DNA of 64,000 nt from contig NZ_SJSA01000001.1 in the NCBI RefSeq assembly GCF_004766125.1, forward strand, positions 1,054,001-1,118,000, written 5' to 3'. A model generated the notes under the pieces. That model searched no databases. It had not been told where the DNA came from and saw only the letters and a program-made list of their open reading frames with translations. This DNA comes from Duncaniella freteri (GTDB lineage: Bacteria > Bacteroidota > Bacteroidia > Bacteroidales > Muribaculaceae). The position numbers were made by a program, and so were the translations under genes. Within the stretch, counting starts at the first letter, position 1, and every line of letters starts with the position of its first letter. This document shows positions 1 to 9,107 of this stretch, piece after piece.

Positions 1-489
1 GGACCCTTCGGTATCGCAATCGTGGTCGAGGCTGCAACCGACAACAACACCCGCACCGTGGCAAACGTGCGTTCCTACTTCACAAAGCACGGCGGCACTC
101 TCGGCACCCAGGGTTCACTCTCATTCATGTTTGACCACAAGAGCGTATTCAAGATCAAGCCCAAAGAAGGAGTCTCACTCGAAGACCTCGAACTTGAGCT
201 TATCGATTACGGCGTGGACGAACTTGAGGATATCGTTGACGAGGAGTCGGGCGACGAGCAGGTAGTGCTCTATGGTGCTTTCGAGGAATACTCCAATATA
301 CAGAAGTACCTTGAGGACAACGGCTTTGAGATCATCTCATCCGAGTTTGAGCGCATCCCCCACGAGCTCAAGGAGGTCACCGCCGAGCAGCGTGTCACCC
401 TTGAGAAACTCCTCGAAAAATTTGAGGACGACGAGGATGTACAGAACGTGTTCCACAACATGAAGGAAGAGGATGGCGACGCGGAGTAA
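1..489 (+). CDS. YebC/PmpR-family regulator, 3' part
   Basis: The reading frame is open from base 1, so this is the C-terminal 162 residues of a protein that begins before the window. The opening residues GPFGIAIVVE and the following TDNNTRT and GGTLGTQGSLSFMF segments are typical of the YebC/PmpR family (TACO1-like), which bind DNA or ribosomes and are about 240 residues long, so roughly one third is missing. The acidic C-terminal domain (EDLELELIDYG, then VDEESGDEQ) is also characteristic. A strong terminator follows the stop codon. Whether this copy acts in transcription or in translation of proline-rich proteins cannot be read from the sequence. Confidence 0.9.
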   Translation, partial: GPFGIAIVVEAATDNNTRTVANVRSYFTKHGGTLGTQGSLSFMFDHKSVFKIKPKEGVSLEDLELELIDYGVDELEDIVDEESGDEQVVLYGAFEEYSNIQKYLEDNGFEIISSEFERIPHELKEVTAEQRVTLEKLLEKFEDDEDVQNVFHNMKEEDGDAE

Positions 490-529
490 TCACTCCCCGG
501 AAAGCTAATCTTAATACAGACCTTACTCA

Positions 530-573
530 GATCCCCTGTGTCCTGGCTATCAGGACACAGGGGATCTGTCTAT
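530..573 (+). terminator. Rho-independent terminator after the YebC-type gene
   Basis: A perfect 16-bp stem (530-545 with 551-566) with a 5-nt loop is followed by a T-rich run (567-573). The T-run lies on the plus-strand side, so it ends transcription of the YebC-type gene before the convergent sigma gene. Confidence 0.85.
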
Positions 574-577
574 ATTT

Positions 578-1219
578 TCACAGCAGCTCACACCCTGACC
601 GCATCTCATCGACAATCCTCATCAATAACGACGGCGAATCCGATACCCTCGTCATCACATAAAGCATAATCAGCGTATTGGCATCCGCTCCAAGATAGCC
701 GCGCAGCAGGTCAAGCATTCGGGCTTTTCGTTTCTTCACCGTGATCTCGGCGACATCAAGCATTCGGGCAATCTCCTGATTTTTCAGACCCTGCTCAAAA
801 TTCAGCCTGAATATCTCCTTGTATTGGTCAGGCAATCTCTCTATGGCAGCAAAAAGAGTGTCGAGAGCCTCCTGGCGCATAAGCCAATAGGAGCAATCGT
901 GCTCCACATCATCCCCTCCGCAATCGTTCAGTGCCTCCGAGGCATAGTCATCGACAATACCCCTGTGGCGCAACAGGTTAGAAACCCTGCGCCTCACACA
1001 CTGAAGCATATACCATCGCCAGTGCACAGCACTCTCTATCTCATCACGGTGCTCATAAGTCGAAAGCACTGCATCCTGTACGGCATCCTCCGCCATAAAC
1101 GCCATCTTTGCCCCGAGCATACGCGATGCAAAGGTCAACAATCCCGGATACATAATCTTGTAGAAAGGGACCATCTGACCGGCAAGAAAACATCTATAGA
1201 GCGATTCGTAATCTATCAT
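578..1219 (-). CDS. ECF RNA polymerase sigma-70 factor
   Basis: This 213-residue protein is a Bacteroidetes-type extracytoplasmic-function sigma factor. The region 2 segment (about residues 10-75) contains AEDAVQDAVLSTYEHRDEI, and region 4 (about 130-180) contains the helix-turn-helix NQEIARMLDVAEITVKKRKA. Such factors direct RNA polymerase to SusC/SusD-type loci and are held by a FecR anti-sigma factor; fecR starts 202 bp away on the opposite strand, giving the usual divergent arrangement. The ATG at 1217-1219 is preceded by a consensus-like promoter. The roughly 35-residue hydrophobic tail beyond region 4 is slightly longer than usual for the family. A paralogous remnant lies at 8976-9107. 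Confidence 0.9.
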   Translation of the reverse strand: MIDYESLYRCFLAGQMVPFYKIMYPGLLTFASRMLGAKMAFMAEDAVQDAVLSTYEHRDEIESAVHWRWYMLQCVRRRVSNLLRHRGIVDDYASEALNDCGGDDVEHDCSYWLMRQEALDTLFAAIERLPDQYKEIFRLNFEQGLKNQEIARMLDVAEITVKKRKARMLDLLRGYLGADANTLIMLYVMTRVSDSPSLLMRIVDEMRSGCELL

Positions 1220-1236
1220 GCCTGATTGAATTGCAG

Positions 1237-1267
1237 CAAAGTTATAAAGTTTTATCCCAAATCACAA
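1237..1267 (-). promoter_or_regulatory. Bacteroidetes-type promoter of the ECF sigma gene
   Basis: Read on the minus strand, a TAACTTTG -7 element (1237-1244) lies 20 nt from a TTG -33 core (1265-1267). Transcription would begin about 1230, a short distance upstream of the ATG at 1219. This suggests housekeeping rather than ECF-dependent expression of the sigma factor. Confidence 0.55.
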
Positions 1268-1421
1268 GAATAATGCAAGTTTTAGGAGTCTATTTAAGAT
1301 AAAAGCCCCATATATTCCATCAAATTCATATACCATAATATTTATTTTAAAAAATTTGGTGAAATAAGTATACTTTTATGCAATACGCGTGTAATCTATG
1401 TTAAATACCCAATTATAATCC

Positions 1422-2597
1422 ATGGACTACGACCGTCACATAACCCGCCTCATATATCTGCGCATGATAGGCACCATATCTCCATCCGACAACCAACGGC
1501 TGGAAGAATGGCTGGACGCCGATCAGGCCCACCGACGATTCTTCGAAAGCCTGTCGGATTATGACACCCTGTCCGAAGAAATGCTCATGCGAAGCGCGGT
1601 TGACTACCGCCGTCCCGCTCTCGACATGACCCGGATCATCCGCTCCAGACGCCGGGCATGCATATCACGGCGCATAATACGTGCGGCAGCCATACTGGCA
1701 GCCATAATAGCCATCGGTACGACACTGCTTTTCCTCTCCCCTGTCCGCCTCTCCACAAGTATCGGCGACAGCCGTCAGCACATAGCCGAGACACCTCCGG
1801 CAAAAAGCCTCGACGACTTTGTGGCAGGATCACCCAAAGCCACAGTCACAAACTCCACAGGACAGACCATCTCACTCTCAGCCAATGAATCAGGGCGCGA
1901 TGGTGCCGACTGCTTCATCACCCCTCCCTCCCCTACCCCCGAGGAGCTATGCCTCGAAGTGCCACGCGGAGGGGAATTCAAAATCATCCTTGAGGACTCA
2001 ACCGAAGTATGGCTCAACTCCGAGTCGACCATACGTTACCCAGAAGCATTCGGCTCCGGCGAACGCCGTGTGGCAGTGACCGGAGAAGTATATTTCCAGG
2101 TAAAGAAAGACCCTTCCCGGCCATTCTACGTGGAGACCGACCGTCAGGTAGTACGAGTATACGGCACAAGCTTCAACATACGCGCCTACCACGATGAGCC
2201 GGCCACCTACACCACACTTGAGACCGGCTCCATATCCCTCTCCCAATCCTCAGCCCCGTCAGGAGAACTGTTCCTCTCTCAAGGTCACCAGGCAATACTC
2301 GACCACACATCCGACCGCATCAACATGTCGGTAGTTGACCCCGGCGTGGTTACATCCTGGCGGCACGGACGCTTCATCTTCGAAAATCAGACGCTCGAAC
2401 GCATAATGCGCGACCTCAGCCGATGGTATGACTTCCATTACGAATTTACCGACCAATCCCTGTCCTCCCGCATATTCATGGGAAGCATACCGCGATACTC
2501 CGACTTCCGCACAGTGATACAAGTACTTGAGAACTGCGGACACATACGCTTCACCGTCTCCCCCTCCGACAACAAGATACTGATTTCGGAAGAATGA
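1422..2597 (+). CDS. FecR-family anti-sigma factor
   Basis: This 391-residue inner-membrane protein has a cytoplasmic N-terminal part (about 1-80, sigma-binding), one membrane span (about 86-106, AAAILAAIIAIGTTLLFL), and a periplasmic FecR domain (about 170-280, with EVWLNSESTIRYP and VYGTSFNIRAY). It ends in the DUF4974-type domain (about 315-390, LERIMRDLSRWYDF and SDFRTVIQVLE). In FecR systems the periplasmic part senses the STN domain of the outer-membrane transporter and the N-terminus controls the cognate sigma factor. It sits between its likely sigma partner (578-1219) and its likely receptor partner (susC). The long, proline- and serine-rich linker at about 110-165 is unremarkable for the family. 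Confidence 0.93.
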   Translation: MDYDRHITRLIYLRMIGTISPSDNQRLEEWLDADQAHRRFFESLSDYDTLSEEMLMRSAVDYRRPALDMTRIIRSRRRACISRRIIRAAAILAAIIAIGTTLLFLSPVRLSTSIGDSRQHIAETPPAKSLDDFVAGSPKATVTNSTGQTISLSANESGRDGADCFITPPSPTPEELCLEVPRGGEFKIILEDSTEVWLNSESTIRYPEAFGSGERRVAVTGEVYFQVKKDPSRPFYVETDRQVVRVYGTSFNIRAYHDEPATYTTLETGSISLSQSSAPSGELFLSQGHQAILDHTSDRINMSVVDPGVVTSWRHGRFIFENQTLERIMRDLSRWYDFHYEFTDQSLSSRIFMGSIPRYSDFRTVIQVLENCGHIRFTVSPSDNKILISEE

Positions 2598-2611
2598 CAC
2601 CCAACCACATA

Positions 2612-2649
2612 GTAATATATACCTTAAAACGTAATATATACCTTAAAAC
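2612..2649 (+). repeat. Tandem 19-bp duplication between fecR and susC
   Basis: Two exact, abutting copies of a 19-bp A+T-rich unit (2612-2630 and 2631-2649) fill the gap between the fecR stop codon and the susC start. The unit reads GTAATATATACCTTAAAAC. It lies in the leader just ahead of the susC ATG at 2675. Confidence 0.9.
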
Positions 2650-2674
2650 CAAATCATATCAATCACATCAGCCT

Positions 2675-5600
2675 ATGAAACCAAGACTCCTATGGTTACT
2701 TGCAATGGTATTGTGTGTGCATATGTATGCCGGCGCACAGACGACATACAATGCGACATTCAGCAACGCAACTGCCGAAACGGCGATCCGGATTCTCAAA
2801 CAAAGTACCGGATATGACTTCGTCTATGAGAAATCCCTCATAACCAATAATTCATCCACTGTATCAGGGAGCTACCATAACACTTCACTATCGGACCTCC
2901 TTAATGCCACTGTAGAGCAGCAGCTCGGGCTGTCATATAAGATTGTAGGCACCACCGTGTCACTGTCCGAAAGAAAAAAGGGTTCCACCACATTCGACGC
3001 TAATATAACAGGCACTGTGGTCGACGAGTCAGGCGAACCGCTCGCGGGAGCCACCATCATGCTCAAAGGCACTCACTACGGTGTCAGTGCCGACATCGAC
3101 GGCCGATTCAGCATCCATGTACACCACACCGACCCATCGCTCGAATTTTCCTACGTGGGCATGCATCCACAGTCTGTACGACTTACCAGAAACAACATAG
3201 GGAAGCCGCTAAACGTCACCCTCCGCACCAATGCATCGACTATGGATGAAGTGGTAGTAACAGGCTATCAGAACATCAAGCGCGAAAATGCCACCGGCTC
3301 CTACACCATACTCTCGGGCGACGAAATCAACAAGCGTCACATAGCCGACATCACTTCGGGCCTCGAAGGCAACATACCCGGACTCGTAAACAAGCGCAAC
3401 AAATACGCCACAGGTGAAAACAATATCGTCATACGCGGTGTCGGCACATTCACAGCCTCGACTGCACCGCTCGTTGTGGTCGACGGACTCCCCATCGAGG
3501 GCGGCATCGAGACAGTCAACAACTATGACATCAAGTCGGTGACCGTGCTCAAGGACGCTTCGGCAGCCGCCATCTACGGCGCACGCGCATCCAACGGCGT
3601 CATCGTCATCACCACCAAGCAGGCTGACCGCGAAAAGCTCTCTGTAGAATTCAATGCCGACCTCTCAATCTCGGGAAAGACCGACTACTCCAAGGCAGGA
3701 TGGGCCTCGGCGGCACAGGCCATACAGCTCGAACAGCTCAACTGGAACGGCATGAAGGACAAAGATCCCGATCAGTTCAACGCCCTGCTCAGCCGCTACA
3801 ACGACTATGACCAGCGCATAGGCCTCTCTCCGGTGACCCGCATGTTAGTGCGCAACTATCTCGGTGAACTCGACACCGATGTCATGAACAACACCCTCGA
3901 CCAGTGGGCGCGCAACGACTACCGACGCGAGTGGCAGGACGCCGCCGAGCGCACACGCATAGCCCAGACCTACAACCTCTCGCTCCGGAATCAGGGCAAA
4001 GTGCTCGCATCGAGCTTCACTTTCAACTACTCCGACGACAACCTCGGAATGAAGAAAGAAAACAACCGCTCACTCCAGTTCCGCTACAAAGGAGACCTCA
4101 AGGCTGCAAAGTGGCTCGACCTTTCATTCTCAGTCAACGTCATCAACAACCGCACTAAGCGCAATGCCACCGGAGCCTACAGCGAAATCAACAGCTTCTA
4201 CCCCTATCAGAGCATGTATAACCCCGACGGCTCACTCGCCCGCATGGAAGCCGACGCCATGCTCGACAATCCCGTGTTCGAGAATCCGGCTTTCGGACTG
4301 ATGGACCACTCCTACAATCTCCGCAACGAGATCGGACTCAACACATCCAAAACTACCGGCACCAACATACGCGCCTATGTACACGCCCTCTTCCACCTCC
4401 CTGTGCAGGGATGGAACGCTTCGGTGATGTATCAGCACGAGGACATACAGCAACAGTCAGAGACCGAATACTTTAAAAACTCCTATTATGCCCGCGACAT
4501 CTATAACCGCTATACCACAGGCGGAGTCACCAAGGTATGGGAGGTTGACCCCTCTGTCGACTTTTGGGACGTATATGACAATCCCGACGCCTACCCCGGC
4601 TACTCAGTCTTCAACCCCGTAACTGGTGACTTTTTCTATGACGAAAACGGCAATTTTGCTGCCGCAAAGCAGGTAGAACAACTTCTCCCATTGAAACACC
4701 ACGTGCCCGAAGGCGGCATGCTCATATCATCCAACACCCACAGCCGCTTCTACACCTTCCGTGCGCAGACCGACTTCAACCGCACTTTCGGCAAGCACGA
4801 CATCAGCGTCCTCGCCGGCTTCGAATACCGCCAGACCAAGTCAAGCGGCTCATCCGCAGCCTATCTCGGCTATGATCACCAGACCCTCACCAACCAGAAC
4901 ACCCACGTCGACTGGGACTTCGTCAACGGCTTCGGCCAGATGGGCATACTCGGCACAAGTTGCCCCCCCTCAGGCGTTTACGCTAACTTCGGCACCTCCG
5001 AAACCCTCCACCGCTTCTACAGCTACTACTTCACCGGCAGCTACGTGTATGACTCCCGCTACAGCGTATTCGGATCATACCGCGTGGACAAGGCCGACCT
5101 CTTCGGCACCGACCCGAAATTCCGCGGACGTCCCCTATGGTCGGTAGGCGGCTCATGGAACGCCCACAACGAAGCATTCCTCCAGCCTCTTAACTGGCTC
5201 GACGCCCTAAAGCTCCGCGTCTCCTACGGTCTGACCGGAAACATCAACTCCAACGCCAAGTCAGTCATGACCGCAAGCCTCTCGACCAACCGCTTCAACG
5301 GCGGCATCATGGGCGAGATACAGGAGGCTCCCAACGACCAGCTCCGCTGGGAGAAGACAGCCACATGGAACTGGGGTCTTGACTTCGCCCTTTTCGGCTA
5401 CCGCCTCAACGGCTCGGTCGACGCTTACCGCAAATACAGCACCGACATCCTCACCGACGTGGCTCTTGACATCACCTCGGGCTTCGAGGACCTGCTGCTC
5501 AACGCGGGCGAGATGCTCAACACCGGTGTCGAGCTACAGCTCAACGGCCGCATACTCCCCTCCAATTCTCGCAAACAGCTGGGCATCAACCTCGGACTGA

Positions 5601-6337
5601 CATTCGGATACAACCATAACAAGGTCAAGAAAGTGTACTTCCATCCCCACACCGGCTCGGAGTTCCGCTCCATGGAACTCAAGCAGGGCTATCCCCTCAA
5701 CACAGTTATCGGTGTCGACTATGCCGGATATGTCACCGACGACAAGGGCATCACCTACGGAACATGGCGTGACCACAACGGCGAGATCCACAACACATCA
5801 CTCTCATCGGCCGACTTCAAGATAGAGGACTGCGTATATCTCGGCACATCGACCCCCGTATGGACCGGCGGCATCATCCCGGAGATACGCTACCAGGGCT
5901 TCACACTCTCAGCCATGATGCACTACTACGGCGGCCACTACATGAACACCGACCCGCGCGTATGGGGCATCACCTCGACCAGAGGCGGATCAGCAGCATC
6001 CGAACTTGACTTCTGGAACGGTGTGGAAGGTGCCGTCCCCAACGGATATCTCACAAAATATTACGACTCGCGCACCATGCAGATAGCCTCATCGGACTAT
6101 CGCAACTACTCGCGTGCCGACTACCTGAAGCTCCGCTCCATCACACTCTCCTACGAGTTTGAGCGCAAACTCATACGCCGCATCGGACTCAGCGACCTGA
6201 GCCTCCGCTTCCAGGTCGACAACGTAGCCACATGGGCACGCAACGGCCGCAGCTGGGACCCCGAAGCAACACGCATGGGCGGAATCCCCGTCAAGACTCC
6301 GTCGACCTACACCATGAGCATTTTCCTCAACCTCTAA
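2675..6337 (+). CDS. SusC/RagA-family TonB-dependent receptor with STN domain
   Basis: This 1220-residue outer-membrane transporter has a signal peptide (MKPRLLWLLAMVLCVHMYAG), an STN domain (about residues 30-95), and a carboxypeptidase-regulatory-like domain (about 105-185, TGTVVDESGEPLAGATI). A TonB box/plug follows (DEVVVTGY near 215, then VIRGVGTF and LVVVDGLPI), then a long beta-barrel ending in the aromatic IFLNL. The STN domain is the module that signals to FecR. The start at 2675 is chosen because it gives a clean signal peptide; an in-frame ATG at 2594 overlapping fecR would add 27 residues lacking such features and would run through the 19-bp tandem repeat. The substrate is unknown: no glycoside hydrolase or peptidase is encoded in the locus. 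Confidence 0.95.
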   Translation: MKPRLLWLLAMVLCVHMYAGAQTTYNATFSNATAETAIRILKQSTGYDFVYEKSLITNNSSTVSGSYHNTSLSDLLNATVEQQLGLSYKIVGTTVSLSERKKGSTTFDANITGTVVDESGEPLAGATIMLKGTHYGVSADIDGRFSIHVHHTDPSLEFSYVGMHPQSVRLTRNNIGKPLNVTLRTNASTMDEVVVTGYQNIKRENATGSYTILSGDEINKRHIADITSGLEGNIPGLVNKRNKYATGENNIVIRGVGTFTASTAPLVVVDGLPIEGGIETVNNYDIKSVTVLKDASAAAIYGARASNGVIVITTKQADREKLSVEFNADLSISGKTDYSKAGWASAAQAIQLEQLNWNGMKDKDPDQFNALLSRYNDYDQRIGLSPVTRMLVRNYLGELDTDVMNNTLDQWARNDYRREWQDAAERTRIAQTYNLSLRNQGKVLASSFTFNYSDDNLGMKKENNRSLQFRYKGDLKAAKWLDLSFSVNVINNRTKRNATGAYSEINSFYPYQSMYNPDGSLARMEADAMLDNPVFENPAFGLMDHSYNLRNEIGLNTSKTTGTNIRAYVHALFHLPVQGWNASVMYQHEDIQQQSETEYFKNSYYARDIYNRYTTGGVTKVWEVDPSVDFWDVYDNPDAYPGYSVFNPVTGDFFYDENGNFAAAKQVEQLLPLKHHVPEGGMLISSNTHSRFYTFRAQTDFNRTFGKHDISVLAGFEYRQTKSSGSSAAYLGYDHQTLTNQNTHVDWDFVNGFGQMGILGTSCPPSGVYANFGTSETLHRFYSYYFTGSYVYDSRYSVFGSYRVDKADLFGTDPKFRGRPLWSVGGSWNAHNEAFLQPLNWLDALKLRVSYGLTGNINSNAKSVMTASLSTNRFNGGIMGEIQEAPNDQLRWEKTATWNWGLDFALFGYRLNGSVDAYRKYSTDILTDVALDITSGFEDLLLNAGEMLNTGVELQLNGRILPSNSRKQLGINLGLTFGYNHNKVKKVYFHPHTGSEFRSMELKQGYPLNTVIGVDYAGYVTDDKGITYGTWRDHNGEIHNTSLSSADFKIEDCVYLGTSTPVWTGGIIPEIRYQGFTLSAMMHYYGGHYMNTDPRVWGITSTRGGSAASELDFWNGVEGAVPNGYLTKYYDSRTMQIASSDYRNYSRADYLKLRSITLSYEFERKLIRRIGLSDLSLRFQVDNVATWARNGRSWDPEATRMGGIPVKTPSTYTMSIFLNL

Positions 6338-6350
6338 AGACTTTTTCATC

Positions 6351-7757
6351 ATGAGAAAAAAATATATTTCACTCCTCCTGACACTGCTTGCCGTGTTCAC
6401 CTCCTGTGACGACAAGCTCGACATAACTCCCCGCGGATTCTCGACTCTCAACACCGTCGACGACCTCGGCGCGCTCATCAACAAGGAATGGCGCATATAT
6501 GACTGGGATTTCAACCACGAGATGATCACCGGCAACACATTCGCACTGTGGTCGACTCCCGAGGAAATATTCAATGTGAAAAACTCCGTGGAGTACGCGT
6601 TCATCTACGCTGACGAGTCCGTTGACCGCGTCGCTCTATGCGAGGAGGACGACCGCTACAAGGAGATTTACTCGAATATAAAATACTGCAACATCGTGGC
6701 CTGCCAGATGCCTGATCTCGACGGTGACCAGTACAAGAAAAACCGCTTCATAGCACAGGCACGCATACTCCGCGCATGGTTTCACTTCCTGGCCGTGAAC
6801 CTATGGGCCGCACAGTATGACGAGGCCACCGCCGCATCGACCGGAGGCGTGCCTTACGTGGATAATATCGATTTCGGTGCCGAGAAGACCAAGCTCACCG
6901 TGGCCCAGGTCTACGAGAAGATCCTCGCCGACTGCTCCGACGAGCTTATAGAATGCCTCGACAAAACCCCGACCGACGATCCCTTCCGCTTCGAGGCCGA
7001 CTTCGGCTACGCAGTGCGCGCCCGTGTGCTCTTCCAGATGAAACGCTACGAAGAGGCAGCCACATATGCCCGCAAAGCTCTCGAGATCAACCCCACCATC
7101 GAAGACCGCTCTACCATAGTCGACAAAGGCACCTGGGAATCCACTTTCAACTCGCCCAACCATTACATGTTTATCCTCACCAGCTTCGTCACCAACCAGT
7201 CCGAAATGGGCAACATGACACTCACTCCCAAGTTCCTCAGCCTCTACGAACAGGGCGACTATGTGCGCTACTATTCGCGCGAGGATGACTGGACCGAATA
7301 TGACGACCTGCTCTACGGACCCGAGGGGAGCGCAAATTACTCGCCCCAGGGTGCGGCCCGCATCAACGTGTGGGGACTGCGCGCCGAGCAGATGTACTAC
7401 GTGCTTGGCGAGTGCCTTATCCGCGCGGGACAAATCGACGAGGGTCTCGACCAGGTCGACAAGGTGCGCAAATACCGCATACACCCCGAATTCTACAGAC
7501 CCTTCAAAGGCACCGTCAACACCAAACAGGAGGCCATGGCCCTGCTGAGCAAAGCCAAGACCGTGGAGTGCATAATATCATATGAAAACTTCTTCGACTG
7601 CAAGCGTCGCAACACCGAGCCTGAATATGCAGCCGATGTGGTGCACCACATGGACGATTTCGGAGACTTCACCATCCGCCCCAACTCTCCGCTGTGGATC
7701 TATCCCTTCCCCATGAACGCCACCAACTTCAACCCGTCTCTGACCCAGAACATCTAA
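6351..7757 (+). CDS. SusD/RagB-family nutrient-binding lipoprotein
   Basis: This 468-residue lipoprotein is the surface lid that pairs with the SusC channel 13 bp upstream. The N-terminus has a lipoprotein signal with the lipobox VFTSC (lipidated Cys at residue 19), followed by acidic residues (DDK) typical of surface-exported Bacteroidetes lipoproteins. The body has the TPR-like SusD fold signatures: AQARILRAWFHFLAVNLW, YAVRARVLFQMKRYEEAATYARKAL, and the C-terminal WIYPFP and LTQN. At 468 residues it is slightly short for the family but complete. The absence of catabolic enzymes leaves the ligand open; a RagAB-like peptide role is possible. Confidence 0.94.
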   Translation: MRKKYISLLLTLLAVFTSCDDKLDITPRGFSTLNTVDDLGALINKEWRIYDWDFNHEMITGNTFALWSTPEEIFNVKNSVEYAFIYADESVDRVALCEEDDRYKEIYSNIKYCNIVACQMPDLDGDQYKKNRFIAQARILRAWFHFLAVNLWAAQYDEATAASTGGVPYVDNIDFGAEKTKLTVAQVYEKILADCSDELIECLDKTPTDDPFRFEADFGYAVRARVLFQMKRYEEAATYARKALEINPTIEDRSTIVDKGTWESTFNSPNHYMFILTSFVTNQSEMGNMTLTPKFLSLYEQGDYVRYYSREDDWTEYDDLLYGPEGSANYSPQGAARINVWGLRAEQMYYVLGECLIRAGQIDEGLDQVDKVRKYRIHPEFYRPFKGTVNTKQEAMALLSKAKTVECIISYENFFDCKRRNTEPEYAADVVHHMDDFGDFTIRPNSPLWIYPFPMNATNFNPSLTQNI

Positions 7758-7771
7758 TATTCCAATAATTG

Positions 7772-8866
7772 ATGAAAAAAACTATCATTTCAGCTCTGAT
7801 AGCCATGGCTGGCATTATGCCGGCTGCGGCTCAGACAGAATTCCGCCACATCACATTCGACGAAGCAAAGACAGCCGCCAAGGCTGAAGGCAAACTCATC
7901 TTCGTAGACTTCTACACACAGTGGTGCGGACCCTGCAAACGCATGGCGGCCAATGTATTCCCCAAAAAGGAAATCGGAGATTATCTCAACCCCAATTTCG
8001 TATGCCTCAAGCTTGACGCCGAGGCCGAAGGTGCCGCGCTCGCAAAGACAGTCGAAGTCAAGGCCTACCCGACTCTCATGGTGTTTGATGCCGACGGCAA
8101 CAAGCTCGGATCATTCGCCGGCATGAAGGACGGACAGGACTTCATCACCGCAGTAGAAATGTGCAAAAATCCCGAACTCTCCCCCGAGCGCGTCACCGCG
8201 CGCTACGAGGCCGGCGAGCGCACCCCAGAAGTGGTGAGAGCATATGCCATAAGCATCGTGGACAACGCTCGCGACTACATGTCGGCATTCTATCAGGCCG
8301 GCAAGATAATCGACGACTACTTCGAATCCCTCAATGAGCAACAGCGTCTGAAACCTGAAAACCACTTCATGTTTGACTCCTATACCACCGGCTACAACAC
8401 TCCCCGCGTCCAGTTCATGATTGCCAACCGCGACCGTTTCGACACCTCAAAGAGCAACGACATAGCCGAACAGATCAAACAACAGATGACTTTCGAGGCA
8501 AACCGATACTTCACCACCAATGTAATAACCGACCAGGCATCGCGCCAGGAGTATGACAAATTCAAACAGAACGTCGAAAAAATGGGTCTGACATCCAAAT
8601 TTGCCAACATGTTCCGCTTCGCCGAAGCCCACGCCTCAATGGATGTGGAGGCATACGTAGATTTCTGTGACAAAAATTTTGACACACTCGACACGGAAGA
8701 GCAGGGCTCACTGCTGGCACAGCTCTCAAAGACTTTCGCACCCTCGACCCCTGAGCAGATCAAAAAAGTCAGCGGTTTCGCACGCAAGCGGCTCCCCGAT
8801 CTTCCCATCTCACAGCTGCTCATGACAGCCTACTCGCTCCACGATCTCGAAGTTCCCAAACACTAA
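7772..8866 (+). CDS. Secreted thioredoxin-fold protein of the SusCD locus
   Basis: This 364-residue protein has a cleavable signal peptide (MKKTIISALIAMAGIMPAAAQ) and an N-terminal thioredoxin domain with the redox motif WCGPC (Cys52 and Cys55) and the cis-proline region KAYPTLMVFDADG. A helical C-terminal region of about 230 residues follows, with no fold I can name. It would act in the periplasm as a disulfide oxidoreductase or reductase. It lies 14 bp after susD and is the last gene before a terminator, so it is part of the locus. The ATG at 7772 is preferred over an adjacent TTG at 7769. A truncated paralogue of its C-terminal region lies at 9108-9692. Confidence 0.88.
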   Translation: MKKTIISALIAMAGIMPAAAQTEFRHITFDEAKTAAKAEGKLIFVDFYTQWCGPCKRMAANVFPKKEIGDYLNPNFVCLKLDAEAEGAALAKTVEVKAYPTLMVFDADGNKLGSFAGMKDGQDFITAVEMCKNPELSPERVTARYEAGERTPEVVRAYAISIVDNARDYMSAFYQAGKIIDDYFESLNEQQRLKPENHFMFDSYTTGYNTPRVQFMIANRDRFDTSKSNDIAEQIKQQMTFEANRYFTTNVITDQASRQEYDKFKQNVEKMGLTSKFANMFRFAEAHASMDVEAYVDFCDKNFDTLDTEEQGSLLAQLSKTFAPSTPEQIKKVSGFARKRLPDLPISQLLMTAYSLHDLEVPKH

Positions 8867-8904
8867 CCCTAAATACTGAAAATTCACACACACACAAAAC
8901 GACC

Positions 8905-8949
8905 GACTCGGCACCATGATAATGCAATCATGATGCCGAGTCTCTTTTT
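8905..8949 (+). terminator. Terminator of the SusCD/thioredoxin locus
   Basis: A 16-bp stem with one mismatch (8905-8920 with 8927-8942) and a 6-nt loop is followed by a T-rich run. It closes the fecR-susC-susD-thioredoxin transcript and separates it from the remnant locus. Confidence 0.85.
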
Positions 8950-8975
8950 ATAGGCTATCTATTGCCGGCAACCCT

Positions 8976-9107
8976 CTAAGCCGCCAATAGAAAAAATATC
9001 AGATAGCTGTCAATATCCCTGCCGAGCATCCGGCGTAGCTTCTCTATGAGGCGCGCCTTACGCTTCTTTACCGTGATCTCCGACACCGACATGAGCCGCG
9101 CGATTGC
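8976..9107 (-). pseudogene. 3' remnant of a second ECF sigma factor gene
   Basis: Read on the minus strand from about 9107 to the stop at 8976-8978, the sequence encodes AIARLMSVSEITVKKRKARL and then a short tail. This matches the region-4 helix-turn-helix of the intact sigma factor at 578-1219 (there EIARMLDVAEITVKKRKARM, from residue 149). Everything upstream of that point, including region 2 and a start codon, is missing. The break lies at about 9105-9108, where the sequence switches directly into a thioredoxin-like gene fragment on the opposite strand. It cannot encode a working sigma factor. Confidence 0.85.

Noticed and set aside
2594..2674. Upstream start extending susC by 27 residues
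   Set aside because: The added residues do not form part of a signal peptide and would run through the 19-bp tandem repeat; the ATG at 2675 gives a clean signal peptide.
6801..7484. Long open frame on the minus strand, 227 codons
   Set aside because: It lies wholly inside the SusD gene, which has clear family motifs on the plus strand; no motif or promoter supports the antisense frame.
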